Shown here: piece by piece, positions 1-8,529 of the stretch
Position numbering within the stretch: the stretch's first letter is position 1
How the letters are laid out: every line of letters begins with the position of its first letter
DNA from: Streptomyces canus
GTDB taxonomy: Bacteria; Actinomycetota; Actinomycetes; Streptomycetales; Streptomycetaceae
DNA: 64,000 nucleotides
NCBI RefSeq assembly: GCF_030815415.1
Contig: NZ_JAUSWW010000001.1
Location: forward strand, 5,208,001 to 5,272,000
Reading direction: 5' to 3'
Made by a program: the position numbers and the translations under genes
Notes under the pieces: generated by a model
Told to the model about the DNA's origin: nothing
Seen by the model: the letters and a program-made list of their open reading frames with translations, nothing else
Database searches by the model: none

Positions 1-84
1 GTGCGGGGTCCGTCGCTGTCATCGGCGCTTCCTTCGTCCCGGAACGGCTGAAGCCAGGATAGAGCAGGTCCGCAATAGTCGGCG

Positions 85-115
85 CTTGCAAACATCAGGC
101 GTATGCAAGTATTGT
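85..115 (+). promoter_or_regulatory. Candidate promoter and operator of the MFS gene
   Basis: CTTGCA at 85-90 and TGCAAG at 104-109 form an inverted repeat. The same stretch reads as a -35 (TTGCAA, 86-91) and a -10 (TATTGT, 110-115) separated by 18 bases. A repressor-controlled promoter for the exporter that starts at 164 would fit, but no regulator is encoded beside it and the site matches no operator I can name. Confidence 0.4.
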
Positions 116-163
116 CTTCGACTGTAAAGCGCTCCTGCAATTACCTGGAAGGTGCAGTCCCTC

Positions 164-1372
164 ATGCCTCTCGCGCTCCTGGCTCTCGCGATCGGGGCCT
201 TCGGAATCGGAACCACCGAGTTTGTGATCATGGGCTTGCTGCCCGAGGTCGCGGGTGACTTCGGGGTTTCCATCCCTACGGCCGGCTTCCTGGTGACGGG
301 CTATGCGCTCGGCGTCATGTTCGGTGCTCCGCTGATGACGGTGCTCGGCACCAAGGTCTCCCGCAAGCGCATGCTGATGCTGCTCATGGGGCTCTTCATC
401 GTCGGCAACCTACTGTCCGCCCTGGCCCCCGCCTTCAGCGTCATGCTGATCGGCCGGGTGGTCGCCTCGCTCGCCCACGGTGCCTTCTTCGGCATCGGCT
501 CGGTCGTGGCGGCCGAGCTGGTCGCCCCGGACAAGAAGGCCGGAGCCATCGCGATGATGTTCACCGGCCTCACCGTCGCCAACGTGGTGGGCGTCCCACT
601 GGGCACCCTCGTCGGGCAGACCGTCGGCTGGCGCGTCACCTTCGCCCTCGTCGCCGCGCTCGGCGTCCTGGGCCTGCTGGGCATCGCCAAGCTCGTCCCC
701 GACATGCCCAGGCCGGAGGGCGTGCACCTGCGCCACGAACTGGCCGCCTTCAAGAACGCCCAGGTCCTGCTCGCCATGGCGATGACGGTGCTCGGCTTCG
801 GCGGTGTCTTCGCGGCCATCACCTACATCGCGCCGATGATGACCCACGTCGCCGGATTCGCCGACGGCTCCGTCACCTGGCTGCTCGTCCTCTTCGGCCT
901 CGGCATGGTCGGCGGCAACCTCATCGGCGGCAAGTACGCGGACCGCGCCCTGATGCCCTTGCTGTACCTGTCTCTGGGCGCCCTGTCCGTCGTCCTCGCG
1001 CTCTTCACGCTCACCGCGCACAACAAGGTCCTCGCGGCCGTCACGATCGCGCTCATCGGCGCCCTGGGATTCGCCACGGTCCCACCGCTGCAGAAGCGCG
1101 TCCTCGACCAGGCGCACGGCGCCCCGACACTCGCCGCCGCGGTGAACATCGGTGCCTTCAACCTCGGCAACGCGCTCTCCGCCTGGCTCGGCGGCCTCGT
1201 CATCGGCGCCGGTCTCGGCTACACCGCTCCGAATTGGGTGGGCGCCGTCCTGGCCGCTGCCGCCCTGGGGCTCGCGCTGCTCTCGGCCGCCCTGGAGCGC
1301 CGAGCCGACACGCCCAGCGAGGTCGTGGCAGGGGCCGTACCGGCTGAGCGGCGGGCAGCCGTCCACCACTGA
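164..1372 (+). CDS. MFS transporter, AraJ/Cmx-like efflux permease
   Basis: A 402-residue integral membrane protein with about 12 hydrophobic segments. The first helix carries the GIGTTEFVIMG motif typical of the DHA1 branch of proton-coupled drug or sugar exporters (AraJ, Cmx and CmlR relatives). I use the ATG at 164 because GGAAGG lies about 11 bases upstream; an in-frame GTG at 152 would overlap that ribosome binding site. The C-terminal tail is short, charged and cytoplasmic. The gene is alone, ends at a strong hairpin shared with the convergent acetyltransferase gene, and has a candidate operator in front, so inducible efflux is plausible. The substrate cannot be read from sequence; arabinose, chloramphenicol or another amphiphile are all possible. 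Confidence 0.85.
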   Translation: MPLALLALAIGAFGIGTTEFVIMGLLPEVAGDFGVSIPTAGFLVTGYALGVMFGAPLMTVLGTKVSRKRMLMLLMGLFIVGNLLSALAPAFSVMLIGRVVASLAHGAFFGIGSVVAAELVAPDKKAGAIAMMFTGLTVANVVGVPLGTLVGQTVGWRVTFALVAALGVLGLLGIAKLVPDMPRPEGVHLRHELAAFKNAQVLLAMAMTVLGFGGVFAAITYIAPMMTHVAGFADGSVTWLLVLFGLGMVGGNLIGGKYADRALMPLLYLSLGALSVVLALFTLTAHNKVLAAVTIALIGALGFATVPPLQKRVLDQAHGAPTLAAAVNIGAFNLGNALSAWLGGLVIGAGLGYTAPNWVGAVLAAAALGLALLSAALERRADTPSEVVAGAVPAERRAAVHH

Positions 1373-1422
1373 TCCGGACAGGCGACACCGAGCCGCACCA
1401 GCCACCTCGAGCCGCGCAGAAC

Positions 1423-1452
1423 GATGCCGGGTCCCGACCGGGACCCGGCATC
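1423..1452. terminator. Bidirectional terminator hairpin
   Basis: A 13-bp perfect stem (GATGCCGGGTCCC at 1423-1435 with its complement at 1440-1452) closes a 4-base loop. It lies between the convergent MFS and GNAT genes and probably ends both transcripts. Confidence 0.8.
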
Positions 1453-1497
1453 ACCCCTACGGCTGCTCTCAGCAAGCCGTCACCACGAGGTCGTCCC

Positions 1498-2364
1498 TCA
1501 CCCTGCCGCCACCGTCACCGGTGCGAACCGCCGGCTCCAGTCACCGGGCAACTCCGAAATCCCGTAGGTCATGACCGAGTTGAAGGCAACGGACGCCAGC
1601 CCACGCTCCTTCACCCACGTCAGCAGTTCCTCGTGCCGCACGTCGATGTCGGTACGCAGCTTGAGGTCGGTGTCGGCGGCCAGCGAGGCGATGAGTGCTT
1701 TCGCCGTCTCCGTGTCCCGGGCGATGAGCGGTCCCACGACATGGTTGTCCATGTTGGGCCACGCGCCCGCGTACCCGATGATCCGGCCGTTCTCCTCGGC
1801 GACCCGCAACTGGTCGGCGAAGGCGGGCAGGCGCGTCACGATGTGCGTGCGATCGGCGCCGAAGACCTCCGCGTCGAGCCGGAGGATGGCCGTGAGGTCC
1901 TCTGCGGTCGCCGCACGTGTAGCGACGGCGGGCTCGTATCCGGAGGCCATGAAGTGGCCCCGCACCATCTCCACCCGGCCGGTGACCTTGAAGCCGAGTT
2001 CCTCGTAGAGCGGGCGGCCGTTGGGCGTCGCGTGCAGGGTCAGCGGGGTGGTGCTCATCGCCGCGATCACGTGACGCATCAGTCGGCGGCCGATGCCTCG
2101 GCGTGCATGCCGTTCGGCGACCAGGACCATGCCGATGGCCCCCAGATCGGGGCGGTCCTGCGGGCCGTACTCGGTGACGACGCAGGCGCTGACGAGGCCG
2201 CCGTTGGGGTCGTCGATGCCGTATCCCTTCCCGGAGGTGAGGAGGTAGCCCCACTTGTGCTCCTCGCGCGGCCACCCCCGGTCCTCGGACAAGTCGGCGC
2301 AGGCGGCGAGATCGCGCAGCGTCAGTCGGCGGATGGGCAGATCAGCGAGGGAAGGTGTCGACAC
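1498..2364 (-). CDS. GNAT family N-acetyltransferase (two GNAT-like halves)
   Basis: A 288-residue protein. The N-terminal half (about residues 5-130) holds a GNAT fold with the acetyl-CoA pyrophosphate loop ERHARRGIGRRLM (R/Q-x-x-G-x-G/A type). The second half (about 145-285) is a second, degenerate GNAT-like domain, as in the YitH/HolE subgroup. The GTG at 2364 gives a start just before the conserved N-terminus; the frame stays open further upstream to 2436 but with non-conserved residues. It acetylates a small amine or a protein in the cytoplasm; the substrate is unknown. It is convergent with the MFS gene and divergent from the HAD gene, with a parS site in the divergent spacer. Confidence 0.8.
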   Translation of the reverse strand: MSTPSLADLPIRRLTLRDLAACADLSEDRGWPREEHKWGYLLTSGKGYGIDDPNGGLVSACVVTEYGPQDRPDLGAIGMVLVAERHARRGIGRRLMRHVIAAMSTTPLTLHATPNGRPLYEELGFKVTGRVEMVRGHFMASGYEPAVATRAATAEDLTAILRLDAEVFGADRTHIVTRLPAFADQLRVAEENGRIIGYAGAWPNMDNHVVGPLIARDTETAKALIASLAADTDLKLRTDIDVRHEELLTWVKERGLASVAFNSVMTYGISELPGDWSRRFAPVTVAAG

Positions 2365-2475
2365 GCAGGTCAGGCTGTCTGACGGGCGCCCTCGGCGTCC
2401 ACCTGTTTCCGGTGTGATGTTCGAGGTTTTGGCCATGTCGTGGCCGACTGCACGGCACCTCGGCAGACGGTGCGC

Positions 2476-2489
2476 GTTTCACGTGAAAC
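2476..2489. other. parS site (perfect)
   Basis: GTTTCACGTGAAAC is a 14-bp perfect palindrome identical to the Streptomyces ParB binding core. It lies in the spacer between the divergent GNAT and HAD genes. ParB loaded at such sites organises the origin-proximal chromosome for segregation during sporulation. Confidence 0.9.
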
Positions 2490-2626
2490 ATGAGCGAATG
2501 CAGGCATCCGCCGACCCTGCGAAGCACCGGCGGCGTCCTCGCCTGGGCGTCGGCGGTGTCGTCGTCACAGCGCTTCAGGGATCCTCGCCGAGGTGCCCTC
2601 ATCCGACCCGGCTAGCCTCGGGAACC

Positions 2627-3259
2627 ATGTCCAGACTGCATCTCTTCGACCTCGACGGCACATTGCTGTACGGCACTTCCTCGCCCGTGGAGATCTCCCG
2701 GCAACTAGGCCTGGAAGCCGAGGCCGTGGCACTCGACCAGGCGATCTCGACGGGGCTGATAGAGCCGCCCGAGTACGCCGCGCGGGTGCGTGAACTGTGG
2801 GCGGAGCTCACCGAGGCCCATGTGGCGGCCGCTTTCGAGGGCGCTCCGTGGCTGGCCCGCATACGTGACGTCTGGGAGGAGATCCGGGAGAACGGCGACT
2901 ATTGCGCCGTCATATCGCTCTCGCCGTCCTTCTTCGTCGAGCGGCTCACCACCTGGGGTGCCCACGCGGCGTACGGATCGCGCTTTCCCGCCGTGCCGTT
3001 CACCGAGCCGGTGGATCCGGCCGGAGTGCTCAGCGCCGCGGCCAAGGTCCTGATCGCCGACCGGCTGTGCGAGGAGTTCGGGGTGAGCCGGGCCGATTGC
3101 GTTGCCTATGGGGACTCGTCCTCGGACAAGGACCTCTTCGGCACGGTACCGGTCTCCGTCGCGGTCAATGCGGACAGCCATCTGTCCGGTCTCGCGACCC
3201 ACGCCTACACGGGCAGAGATCTGTGGGATGCCTATGAATTGGTGCGCCACGCCCGGTAA
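2627..3259 (+). CDS. HAD family hydrolase, SerB-like phosphatase
   Basis: A 210-residue cytoplasmic HAD-superfamily phosphatase. Motif I is FDLDGTLL at residues 6-13 (nucleophile and acid/base aspartates). Motif II is the serine of VISLS near residue 100. Motif IV is YGDSSSDKDLF near residue 162, typical of the SerB/HAD-IB subgroup. The helical cap between motifs I and II is small. The start is the ATG at 2627, directly before motif I. The substrate is probably a phosphorylated small molecule; phosphoserine is possible, but there is no serine biosynthesis context. No operon partner is visible. Confidence 0.82.
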   Translation: MSRLHLFDLDGTLLYGTSSPVEISRQLGLEAEAVALDQAISTGLIEPPEYAARVRELWAELTEAHVAAAFEGAPWLARIRDVWEEIRENGDYCAVISLSPSFFVERLTTWGAHAAYGSRFPAVPFTEPVDPAGVLSAAAKVLIADRLCEEFGVSRADCVAYGDSSSDKDLFGTVPVSVAVNADSHLSGLATHAYTGRDLWDAYELVRHAR

Positions 3260-3682
3260 TTGAAGCAATTGATGGTTCGCTCCTCGCCTCATTCGTGGGG
3301 GAGGGAGGGGGGATTTGTGTGCGGAGCGCTGACCGGTAGGGTCGACTCCGGTTCTCGTCCGGCGTGAGGTGCAGACCCTGCATATCCCCTGCCCGGATCG
3401 TGAACAAGGCACGGCAGCCTAATGGGACGGAGAGATCGAAGACCCGCGTTTTCGGTTATGCGGCCGGGCGTCCCCACACAGTGGGAGGCTGCGGTGAGAG
3501 GACTGCGGCCAATGTCACACTCTCGCCTTACTTGTCCGTATGGAGCGCGGATACGGGTTGAATGTGGCCGCATTGGCCCAGGCCATGAACAGGGAAAGCA
3601 AGCCGTCTACGGGGGAAAGCAGGCACATTCCAACCGAGGAAGTGCGCAGACCGACCGAAAGATGTTCGAGGCGAGGCACACC
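3260..3682. other. Intergenic region upstream of the globin gene
   Basis: About 420 bases without a convincing gene. It holds GC-rich inverted segments, for instance GCGGCCAATG near 3506 and its near complement (GGCCGCATTGG) near 3567, which could fold or act as regulator sites. I see no clear -35/-10 pair and no RNA gene. Confidence 0.4.
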
Positions 3683-5188
3683 ATGGACGCTCCGACCACC
3701 GCGTCGGCCGACAACGGCACTTCCGGCGGCGGGGACGGCTGGTTCACGCCCCACAAGCAGCCGGAGCCGACACCGGGCAGCGAGCAGGAGACGGCCGAGG
3801 GCAGCCGCCTGGCGGCGCTGCGCCCGGTCGGCAGGACCCCACAGGGCGCCGACACGGCCCCACCGGCACAGGACGCCCCGCAGCCCGCCCCAGCCCCAAC
3901 GCCTGCCCCAGCGCCACCGCCCGCTCCCGCCGCGCCACCTGTCTCGGCCGAGCAGGCGCACCCGGCAGAGACCTCTACCCCGCACGCGATACCGAACGAG
4001 GGGCCGACGGAACCCCCGCCCCCGGAGCAGCGTGTACCTCCGCAGCGCGCCAACCCGGCGCAGGCCCAACAGGCTTCCCCGGACGCGATCCTCATCCGCC
4101 GGACCATGGCGGAGGTCGCCCCCGTGGCCGACAAGGTCACCTCGTACTTCTACGCGCTCCTCTTCGTCCGCCACCCCGACCTGCGCTCGCTCTTCCCCGC
4201 CGCGATGGACACCCAGCGGGACCGGCTGCTCAAGGCGCTGCTCACCGCGGCGGAGCACATCGACAACACCCCCGTCCTCGTCGACTATCTGCAGAACCTC
4301 GGCCGCGGCCACCGCAAGTACGGCACCCGGGCCGAGCACTACCCGGCCGTCGGCGAGTGCCTCATCGGTGCGCTGAGCAAGTACGCCCAGAACATCTGGG
4401 ATCCGGAGCTGGAGGCGGCCTGGGTCCGGACGTACACGACGATCTCGCAGGTGATGATCGACGCGGCGGCCACGGACGAACTGCGTGCCCCGGCCTGGTG
4501 GTACGCCGAGGTCGTGGCGCACGACCTCAGGACGCCGGACGTCGCGGTCGTCACCGTCCGCCCGGACCAGCCCTATCCGTTCCTCGCCGGCCAGTACACG
4601 AGCCTGGAGACGCCGTGGTGGCCGCGGATCTGGCGGCATTACTCCTTCGCCTCGGCGCCCCGCTCCGGCGGTCTGCTGTCGTTCCACGTGAAGGCCGTCC
4701 CGGCGGGCTGGGTCTCCAACGCCCTGGTGCACCGTGCCCGGCCAGGCGACATCCTCCGGCTCGGTCCGCCGACCGGTTCGATGACCGTGGACCACACCAC
4801 CGACAGCGGACTGCTCTGTCTGGGCGGCGGTACCGGCATAGCGCCCATCAAGGCACTGATCGAGGACGTGGCCGAACACGGCGAGCGCCGGCCGGTCGAG
4901 GTGTTCTACGGCGCCCGCACCGACCACGACCTGTACGACATCGACACCATGCTCAGGCTCCAGCAGTCCCACCCGTGGCTCTCGGTCCGCGCGGTCATCG
5001 ACCAACTGGCGCGTGTCCAGCTCCCCGACGCCATCCGCCAGTACGGCCCCTGGAACGAGTTCGACGCCTTCGTCTCGGGCCCGCCCGGGATGATCCGCAG
5101 GGGTGTGGACGCCCTGCGGGACATCGGCATTCCGTCGAACCGCATACGTCACGACTCCGTGGAGGAGCTCGTCGTCATCGGGGACTGA
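3683..5188 (+). CDS. Globin-reductase fusion (flavohemoglobin-like) with Pro-rich N-terminus
   Basis: A 501-residue protein in three parts. Residues 1-133 are disordered and rich in Pro, Ala and Glu, with runs of alternating PA. Residues about 134-265 form a globin; the segment GRGHRKYGTRAEHYPAVGE carries candidate proximal-pocket residues. Residues about 270-501 are a ferredoxin-reductase-type module with the FAD motif RHYSFAS and the NAD-binding GGGTGIAP. It probably transfers electrons from NAD(P)H through FAD to a haem and detoxifies nitric oxide or senses oxygen. I chose the ATG at 3683 because GAGGCGAGG precedes it; an ATG at 3662 is in frame but has no such site. Classical Hmp lacks the long linker. 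It is convergent with the NUDIX gene, with only two bases between the stop codons. Confidence 0.85.
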   Translation: MDAPTTASADNGTSGGGDGWFTPHKQPEPTPGSEQETAEGSRLAALRPVGRTPQGADTAPPAQDAPQPAPAPTPAPAPPPAPAAPPVSAEQAHPAETSTPHAIPNEGPTEPPPPEQRVPPQRANPAQAQQASPDAILIRRTMAEVAPVADKVTSYFYALLFVRHPDLRSLFPAAMDTQRDRLLKALLTAAEHIDNTPVLVDYLQNLGRGHRKYGTRAEHYPAVGECLIGALSKYAQNIWDPELEAAWVRTYTTISQVMIDAAATDELRAPAWWYAEVVAHDLRTPDVAVVTVRPDQPYPFLAGQYTSLETPWWPRIWRHYSFASAPRSGGLLSFHVKAVPAGWVSNALVHRARPGDILRLGPPTGSMTVDHTTDSGLLCLGGGTGIAPIKALIEDVAEHGERRPVEVFYGARTDHDLYDIDTMLRLQQSHPWLSVRAVIDQLARVQLPDAIRQYGPWNEFDAFVSGPPGMIRRGVDALRDIGIPSNRIRHDSVEELVVIGD

Positions 5189-5190
5189 TC

Positions 5191-5673
5191 TCAGCCCAGG
5201 TCGGGGGCGTGCATGGCACGGACGCCCTCGATGTTCCCGTCCAGGTAGTGCCGCAGGGACAGCGGGACGAGGTGGACGGAGGCGATCCCGATACGGGTGA
5301 ACGGCACCCGCACGATCTCGTACTCACCGATGGGTTCGTCGATTTCCGGGCCGTGCCGCAGCGAGGTGTCCATGGACTCCAGACGGCAGACGAAGAAGTG
5401 CTGGACCTTCACCCCGGTCGCGGCGGCGTCCTCGCCGATGTGCTCGACGGTGTCGACGAAGCAGGGCACCACGTCGGTGATCTTGGCGCCGAGTTCCTCG
5501 TACACCTCGCGGTGCAGAGCGTCGACGACGGTCGCGTCGGTCGGCTCGACTCCACCACCGGGCGTGAGCCAGTAGGGATCCATGCCGGGTTTGGTGCGCT
5601 TGATCAGGATCAGGTCGTTGCCATGCAGGAGAACGGCACGTGCGGTGCGCTTGACCACGGGTCGGACGGTCAT
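5191..5673 (-). CDS. NUDIX hydrolase
   Basis: A 160-residue cytoplasmic hydrolase. The Nudix box runs from GGGVEPTDATVVDALHREV into YEELGAKI (near residues 40-66) and matches G-x5-E-x7-REUxEExGU, with the glutamates that bind the divalent metal. It cleaves nucleoside diphosphate-linked compounds; the exact substrate is unknown. I use the ATG at 5673. The frame is open to 5736, but that extension would run through a parS-like site and is not family-like. Confidence 0.82.
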   Translation of the reverse strand: MTVRPVVKRTARAVLLHGNDLILIKRTKPGMDPYWLTPGGGVEPTDATVVDALHREVYEELGAKITDVVPCFVDTVEHIGEDAAATGVKVQHFFVCRLESMDTSLRHGPEIDEPIGEYEIVRVPFTRIGIASVHLVPLSLRHYLDGNIEGVRAMHAPDLG

Positions 5674-5694
5674 GGGTGAAATGTGGCCCGGTTG

Positions 5695-5708
5695 GTTCCA
5701 CGTGAAAC
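5695..5708. other. parS-like site (one mismatch)
   Basis: GTTCCACGTGAAAC differs from the perfect parS core at one position (C for T at the fourth base). It lies just upstream of the NUDIX gene start. Confidence 0.7.
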
Positions 5709-5761
5709 ATCGCGAACGGTCATCGGCCGAACTCACCCGGTGACCCTAGGAAAAGCGCAGG

Positions 5762-6667
5762 TCAGCACCAGTCCGTAGCCGCTTGCAGCAGCCAGTCGTG
5801 AGCGCGCGCGATGTGCGGCATCGCCAGCGTGCCGGTACGGACCACCAGGAAGTACGTCCGCAGCGGCGGAACCGCCGGATGGTGCAGGGCGACGACGTCG
5901 CCGCGTTCCATGGCTGACGCGCACAGATAGCTGGGCAGCACCGCGAGTCCGGCACCCGCCGCCGCGCAGGCGAGCGCCGCGCGCAGATCGGGGACGATGA
6001 CGGTGCCGGGGGCCGCCGGACGGGAGTCGAAGACGGAAGCCCAGTAGCGCGAGACGAACGGCAGCGACTCGTGCACCTCGATCACCGGGAGGTTCTCCAG
6101 GGCGGGCGCTCCCTTGCGGCGCAGGGTCCCGGTACTGATCCGCTTCGCCCAGCGGGGGGAGGCGACCAGGACGTGCACTTCGTCGCAGAGCGCAGTCGCC
6201 GTGAGCAGGGAGCCGCGTGGACGGGCCGTGGTGATGGCCAGATCGTGATGCCCGGCGGCCAGCCCTTCCAGGGTTTCCTCGGCGTTCCCGAAGGAGGCCC
6301 GCAGAGCGAAGCCCTGGCCGTCCTCGCCGGTCAGCTCGGTGAGCGCGGGCAGGGCCCGTTCAGCGACGAACTCGGGCGGCCCGGCGAGGTGGAGGGTTCG
6401 TAAAGAGGACTCGTCGTCGAGGCCGGTCTCGGTGATCTCCACCAGGGCGTCCAGATGCGGCGCGGCCTTGTGGGCGAGCTCGTCGCCGATGGTCGTCGGG
6501 GTCACCCCGCGGGCCTGTCGCAGGAACAGAGGGCGGCCCAACTGCCGCTCCAGCGTACGGATCTGCGAGGTCACGGCCGGTTGGGAGAGGCCGAGCAACG
6601 CGGCGGCGCGAGTGAAGGAGCCGGCCCGGTGCACGGTCACGAAGGTCCGCAACAAGGCCAGATCCAT
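5762..6667 (-). CDS. LysR family transcriptional regulator
   Basis: A 301-residue LysR regulator. The N-terminal winged helix-turn-helix (residues 1-60; AGSFTRAAALLGLSQPAVTS) is canonical. Residues about 90-295 form the periplasmic-binding-protein-like effector domain. It starts at the ATG at 6667. LysR regulators usually act on a divergent neighbour, but here the next gene upstream (cystathionine lyase) points toward it and ends at 6895. The target therefore lies elsewhere or is the regulator's own promoter in the 6668-6780 spacer, which contains the AT-rich stretch CTATAAATATG. The effector is unknown. Confidence 0.88.
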   Translation of the reverse strand: MDLALLRTFVTVHRAGSFTRAAALLGLSQPAVTSQIRTLERQLGRPLFLRQARGVTPTTIGDELAHKAAPHLDALVEITETGLDDESSLRTLHLAGPPEFVAERALPALTELTGEDGQGFALRASFGNAEETLEGLAAGHHDLAITTARPRGSLLTATALCDEVHVLVASPRWAKRISTGTLRRKGAPALENLPVIEVHESLPFVSRYWASVFDSRPAAPGTVIVPDLRAALACAAAGAGLAVLPSYLCASAMERGDVVALHHPAVPPLRTYFLVVRTGTLAMPHIARAHDWLLQAATDWC

Positions 6668-6814
6668 GCCGCGCCCTCCCGTTCAGTGCCTGCTCCTGGC
6701 CCCCCGGCCGCGCCCAACTATAAATATGTCGATAGGTCGCTGTCGCTACTGTGATTGGACACTGACGCAGAGTCAACTAGCCTTGCTTGCGCGGTTCTTC
6801 GCGCGCGGAACCGA

Positions 6815-6853
6815 GGACGGTCCGAGCCACGAGGGGGGAGGCTCGGACCGTCC
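6815..6853 (-). terminator. Terminator after the cystathionine lyase operon
   Basis: A 14-bp perfect stem (GGACGGTCCGAGCC at 6815-6828, complement at 6840-6853) with an 11-base loop lies about 40 bases downstream of the cystathionine lyase stop codon. Confidence 0.75.
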
Positions 6854-6894
6854 GTTGTGCGTACCGGACCCCCACGGACGGGCAGAACATGGCG

Positions 6895-8034
6895 TCAGCG
6901 CGCCGACTCGTCCAGCGCGCGCAGCACATCCGCCACCAGATCCTCCGGGTCCTCGGCGCCGACCGAGAAGCGGACGAAGTCGTCCGGCACGGCATCCCCG
7001 CCCCAGCGCCCACGCCGCTCGGCCGTGGAACGCACTCCGCCGAAGCTCGTCGCGTCGTCCACGAGCCGCAGCGCGTCGAGGAAACGCTCCGCACGCTCGC
7101 GCGAAGGCAGCGTGAAGGAGACCACGCACCCGTAGCGCCGCATCTGCTGCGAGGCGACCTTGTGCGAGGGATCGTCGGGCAGTCCCGGATACCGCAGCCC
7201 CGTGACGTCCGGGCGCCCCTTCAGGGCCTCGGCGAGCACGAGCGCGGTCGCGTTCTGTCGGTCGACCCGCAGCTGGAGCGTGGCGATCGAGCGGTGCGCG
7301 AGCCAGGCCTCCATGGGGCCCGGGATCGCCCCGACGATCTTGCGCCAGCGTCGTACAGCGGTCATCGCCTCGCCGTCGCGCCCGGTGACGTATCCCAGGA
7401 GGACGTCTCCGTGCCCCGTGAGCTGCTTGGTGCCGCTGGCCACCGAGAAGTCGGCGCCGAGCTCCAGGGGGCGCTGTCCGAGCGGCGTCGCGAGGGTGTT
7501 GTCGACGGCGACGAGGGCACCACGCGCGTGTGCCGCCTCGACGAGCCGCCGGATGTCGCACACGTCGAGCCCGGGATTCGACGGCGTCTCGATCCACAGC
7601 AGCTTCGCGCCGTCCAGCACCTCCAGCTGGGCGTCGCCGCCGGTCGGCGCGGTCCGCACCTCGATGCCGTACGCCTCGAGCTGTGCGCGCACCAGGGGCA
7701 ACACCTGGTAGCCGTCGTTCGGCAGGACGACCGTGTCCCCGGAGCGCAGCTGGGAGAAGAGCACCGAGGAGATGGCGGCCATGCCCGAGGCGAACACGAG
7801 CGTCTGGAGGCCGACCTGCCCGGGTGCCTCCAGCTCGCCGATGGCGCGCTCCAGGAGGGACCAGGTGGGGTTCTCGTCCCGGCCGTAGGTGTACGGACCG
7901 CCCACCTCGCCCGGCAGATGGAAGTGGGCGGCGAAGGCCGGGCCCGGCAGGGTGGGTTCGTTCCTGACCGGTTCGGGCAGTCCCGCCCGTACCGCGCGCG
8001 TGCCCTCGCCGTTGCCCTCGGTCGACTCGCTCAT
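6895..8034 (-). CDS. Cystathionine gamma-lyase/synthase family PLP enzyme
   Basis: A 379-residue Cys/Met-metabolism PLP enzyme of fold type I. The PLP-binding lysine is in SVASGTKQLTGHGD (near residue 195), and VFASGMAAISS is the cofactor phosphate loop. The family catalyses gamma- or beta-elimination or replacement on cystathionine, homocysteine or methionine in transsulfuration. The ATG at 8034 overlaps the ptpA stop codon in ATGA, so the two genes are translationally coupled. Lyase and synthase activities cannot be separated by eye. It is the last gene of the holin-like/ptpA/lyase operon. Confidence 0.88.
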   Translation of the reverse strand: MSESTEGNGEGTRAVRAGLPEPVRNEPTLPGPAFAAHFHLPGEVGGPYTYGRDENPTWSLLERAIGELEAPGQVGLQTLVFASGMAAISSVLFSQLRSGDTVVLPNDGYQVLPLVRAQLEAYGIEVRTAPTGGDAQLEVLDGAKLLWIETPSNPGLDVCDIRRLVEAAHARGALVAVDNTLATPLGQRPLELGADFSVASGTKQLTGHGDVLLGYVTGRDGEAMTAVRRWRKIVGAIPGPMEAWLAHRSIATLQLRVDRQNATALVLAEALKGRPDVTGLRYPGLPDDPSHKVASQQMRRYGCVVSFTLPSRERAERFLDALRLVDDATSFGGVRSTAERRGRWGGDAVPDDFVRFSVGAEDPEDLVADVLRALDESAR

Positions 8035-8522
8035 GCCACCCGTCCTTCCACGTCCTCGCGTACCGCGGTGAGCAGACCCTCGCTCGCCGCCTCCACCATC
8101 TCAAGGCACTCCTCGAAGCCGTCCATCCCCCCGTAATAAGGGTCCGGTACGTCGAGGTCGCCGCCCGCGGACGGGTCGTAGGAGCGCAGGAGCCGCACCT
8201 TCGCCGCGTCCTGCGGGGTGGGCGCGAGGCGGCGAAGGGCTTTGAGGTGGCCGTGGTCGAGGGCGATGACGAGGTCGAGGCGGGAGAACCACGACGGCTG
8301 GAACTGGCGGGCCGTGTGGTCGCCGTCGTAGCCGTGAGCCTCGAGGACCGACACGGTGCGCGGGTCGGCGCCGTCGCCCTCGTGCCAGCCGCCGGTACCG
8401 GCGCTGTCGACCTCGACCCGGCCGTCGAGCCCGTCCTCCGCCACGCGGGCACGGAAGACGGACTCGGCCATCGGCGAGCGGCAGATGTTGCCGGTGCAGA
8501 CGAAGCAGACGCGGTACGTCAC
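8031..8522 (-). CDS. ptpA: Low-molecular-weight protein tyrosine phosphatase PtpA
   Basis: A 163-residue LMW-PTP. The P-loop CTGNICRS (C-x5-R-S) is at residues 9-16, and the general-acid aspartate lies in DPYYGG near residue 128. It hydrolyses phosphotyrosine on proteins in the cytoplasm. The sequence closely resembles PtpA of S. coelicolor as I recall it, whose overexpression affects secondary metabolism. The GTG at 8522 begins at the conserved MTYRVCFVC. It sits 7 bases after the holin-like gene and overlaps the lyase gene by four bases, so it is the middle gene of an operon. Confidence 0.93.
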   Translation of the reverse strand: MTYRVCFVCTGNICRSPMAESVFRARVAEDGLDGRVEVDSAGTGGWHEGDGADPRTVSVLEAHGYDGDHTARQFQPSWFSRLDLVIALDHGHLKALRRLAPTPQDAAKVRLLRSYDPSAGGDLDVPDPYYGGMDGFEECLEMVEAASEGLLTAVREDVEGRVA

Positions 8523-8529
8523 GAGGGGC

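Noticed and set aside
4682..4695. parS-like sequence within the globin gene
   Set aside because: Three mismatches to the 14-bp core, explained by codons.
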